A stretch of 6,690 bases of DNA, taken from contig JAMOPZ010000437.1 in NCBI GenBank assembly GCA_027064245.1, forward strand, positions 1 through 6,690, read 5' to 3'. This DNA is from Campylobacterales bacterium. GTDB taxonomy: Bacteria; Campylobacterota; Campylobacteria; Campylobacterales; Arcobacteraceae. Each line of letters begins with the position of its first letter. Within the stretch, counting starts at the first letter, position 1. Below, one piece after another: positions 5,348 to 6,690 of this stretch. The notes beneath the pieces were generated by a model, which saw nothing but the letters and a program-made list of their open reading frames with translations, was not told the DNA's origin and did no database searches. A program made the position numbers and the translations under genes.

Positions 5348-6690
5348 GTAGTGTTAATTTAATATCATCATAGCTAATTTTTTCATCTAATTGTGTAAAG
5401 ATTGGTTTTAGTCGTATTTTTCCATCTTCGCTAAAATCATCTTTATTATTTTTTTCTTTTATAGTTTTAATAGCTTGATTTATTAGATTTATAGTTTCTA
5501 AAGATGGTAAATATTTTGAAATATCTATTTTTATATTTTCTTTTTTTAGTAAACTAAAATGATTTATAATAGTACCAATGCTAACATCTCTAGCAATTGC
5601 AAGTTTTTCTAATGTATCAAAATTAGCCATTACATTTTTTGTGATTATATGTGATGGTAATTTTACTTCTATTTTTATATCTTTTTTTTCAGTTAATTTT
5701 GCTTTTTCTTCTCTAATTATTTGACTATTTAAAGTACCACCAAGCTTTTTTATATAAGAGATATATAAAGCTTCAAGTTGCTCATCACTATAATTTTCTA
5801 TTGTTTCTTTTGTTCTAATTGAGGCTTGTTTTATTCTGTGATCTATACTTAAAATTAAAGGATCTACCATTAAAGCTGTATCATTAAATCCAATAAGCTG
5901 TAATCCCTCAATATTTTTTATTCGTGAAAGTGCTACATAACCTTGTCCTACTTCAAAAGTTTTTGATAGATCTATTTGAGCAGCATCTAGTGTCATACCT
6001 TGAGATTTATGTATTGTAATTGCCCATGCAAGTTTTAAGGGTATTTGAGATATTTTTGCTATTGCTTTACCTTGTTCATTTTCCATAGACCAATTATCAT
6101 ACTCAACAGTAACTATATATCCATTAGCAAGTCTTACAATTGGTAGTTTATCAACTTTACTAAAGTTTATTACAACTCCAGTAGTTCCATTTATATACCC
6201 TTTTTCAGGATTGTTTTTTATAAACATAACAACTGCATCTTTTTTTAGTGTAATAGTTTCTTGAACCAGTGAAGATTTAAAAAGTTTCTCTATATTTGAT
6301 TTTGCACCTTCGTATTCATATTCAAAAGTATATGCTTTTGTATCTAATTTTTCTAACTCTTGAGAGTTAATTTTATCTACATCTATATTATGTGTATATA
6401 GTTTTGTAGGGGTAAATTTTATATCTAACTCTTTATTTAATCTTGAATTTAATATATCATAAGTTGCAGTAGATATGTGTCCACTTCGTATATCATCAAG
6501 TATAGAGATAAGTTTATCATCATTTTGTCTAAATTTTTTCTCTAAGTAGCAAGTTTGTAGATTTAAATCTTTCCAAGATGGACTTTGCCATGCAAATCTT
6601 TTCTCTTTAAATCCTTTAGAAATCGGAGGTAACTGAAAAAAATCACCAGAAAGTATCACTTGAATACCACCAAAGGGTTGATGGTTTTGT
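5343..6690 (-). CDS. Pif1-like superfamily 1 helicase with RecQ-like C-terminal tail (5' end missing)
   Basis: This is an ATP-driven DNA helicase of the Pif1/RecD branch of superfamily 1, probably 5'-to-3', acting in DNA replication or repair. The frame stays open to the right edge, reading QNHQPFGGIQVILSGDFFQLPP, so the gene continues outside the window. The GTG at 6659 is an internal valine, not a start. Walker A and the DE box (motifs I and II) are not in view. In the 448 visible residues: motif III GDFFQLPP (15-22), a motif IV region LEKKFRQNDDKLISILDDIRSG (about 49-70), the UvrD_C_2-type motif TIHKSQGMTLD (225-235) and motif VI YVALSRIKN (251-259). After a linker with acidic and basic residues comes a helix-turn-helix tail (about 359-390, LEKLAIARDVSIGTIINHFSLL) and LKPIFTQLDEKISYDDIKL (about 428-446), resembling the HTH_40 tail of RecQ helicases. 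It is convergent with the malic enzyme gene, and its promoter lies outside. Confidence 0.9.
   Translation of the reverse strand, partial: QNHQPFGGIQVILSGDFFQLPPISKGFKEKRFAWQSPSWKDLNLQTCYLEKKFRQNDDKLISILDDIRSGHISTATYDILNSRLNKELDIKFTPTKLYTHNIDVDKINSQELEKLDTKAYTFEYEYEGAKSNIEKLFKSSLVQETITLKKDAVVMFIKNNPEKGYINGTTGVVINFSKVDKLPIVRLANGYIVTVEYDNWSMENEQGKAIAKISQIPLKLAWAITIHKSQGMTLDAAQIDLSKTFEVGQGYVALSRIKNIEGLQLIGFNDTALMVDPLILSIDHRIKQASIRTKETIENYSDEQLEALYISYIKKLGGTLNSQIIREEKAKLTEKKDIKIEVKLPSHIITKNVMANFDTLEKLAIARDVSIGTIINHFSLLKKENIKIDISKYLPSLETINLINQAIKTIKEKNNKDDFSEDGKIRLKPIFTQLDEKISYDDIKLTLL

Noticed and set aside
1..6690. CRISPR arrays, insertion sequences, prophage or integron parts
   Set aside because: No spaced direct repeats, transposase or integrase motifs, or terminal inverted repeats were seen. 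Nearly all bases are accounted for by housekeeping genes and short spacers.

Overview
This is a very A/T-rich chromosomal window. It most likely comes from a member of the Campylobacterota, and Arcobacteraceae is my best guess. The grounds are the low G+C of both genes and spacers, the 5S rRNA tail, AGGA/AAGG ribosome sites, TATAAT-type -10 boxes without clear -35 boxes, and the gene types: class II dihydroorotase, Allochromatium-type ferredoxin, single-domain malic enzyme and CbiG. The taxon is inferred from style and gene content, not from a database comparison.

Layout from left to right. Bases 1-44 are the 3' end of a 5S rRNA, so a ribosomal RNA operon lies to the left on the + strand. After a spacer of about 130 bases comes a small secreted thioredoxin-fold protein (175-576, +) in which SxxS stands where the redox CxxC should be. 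Next is pyrC (678-1703, +), whose last 11 bases overlap the start of an ankyrin-repeat gene (1693-2643, +). The - strand then carries, in transcription order, cbiG (4020-2998) and a 2[4Fe-4S] ferredoxin (2930-2679). A malic enzyme (4086-5336, +) starts 65 bases from cbiG in the opposite direction. It ends 6 bases from the 3' end of a large helicase gene on the - strand (5343 to beyond 6690). The helicase gene runs off the right edge, and only motif III to the C-terminus is present.

The genes are mostly independent housekeeping functions: pyrimidine synthesis (PyrC), anaerobic cobalamin synthesis (CbiG), electron transfer (ferredoxin), the pyruvate/malate node (malic enzyme) and DNA unwinding (Pif1-like helicase). 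The only tight coupling is the pyrC-ankyrin overlap. cbiG and fdx may share a transcript, although fdx has its own good ribosome site.

I found no CRISPR array, tRNA, insertion sequence, prophage or defence cassette, and nothing that clearly makes a new multi-gene system. The most interesting points are the thioredoxin-like protein (SxxS at a 9-base tandem repeat, plus a possible 3' frameshift), the ankyrin gene coupled to pyrC, the Pif1 core joined to a RecQ-like C-terminal tail, and a recurring TGATATA(A/G) extended -10 element in the intergenic regions.
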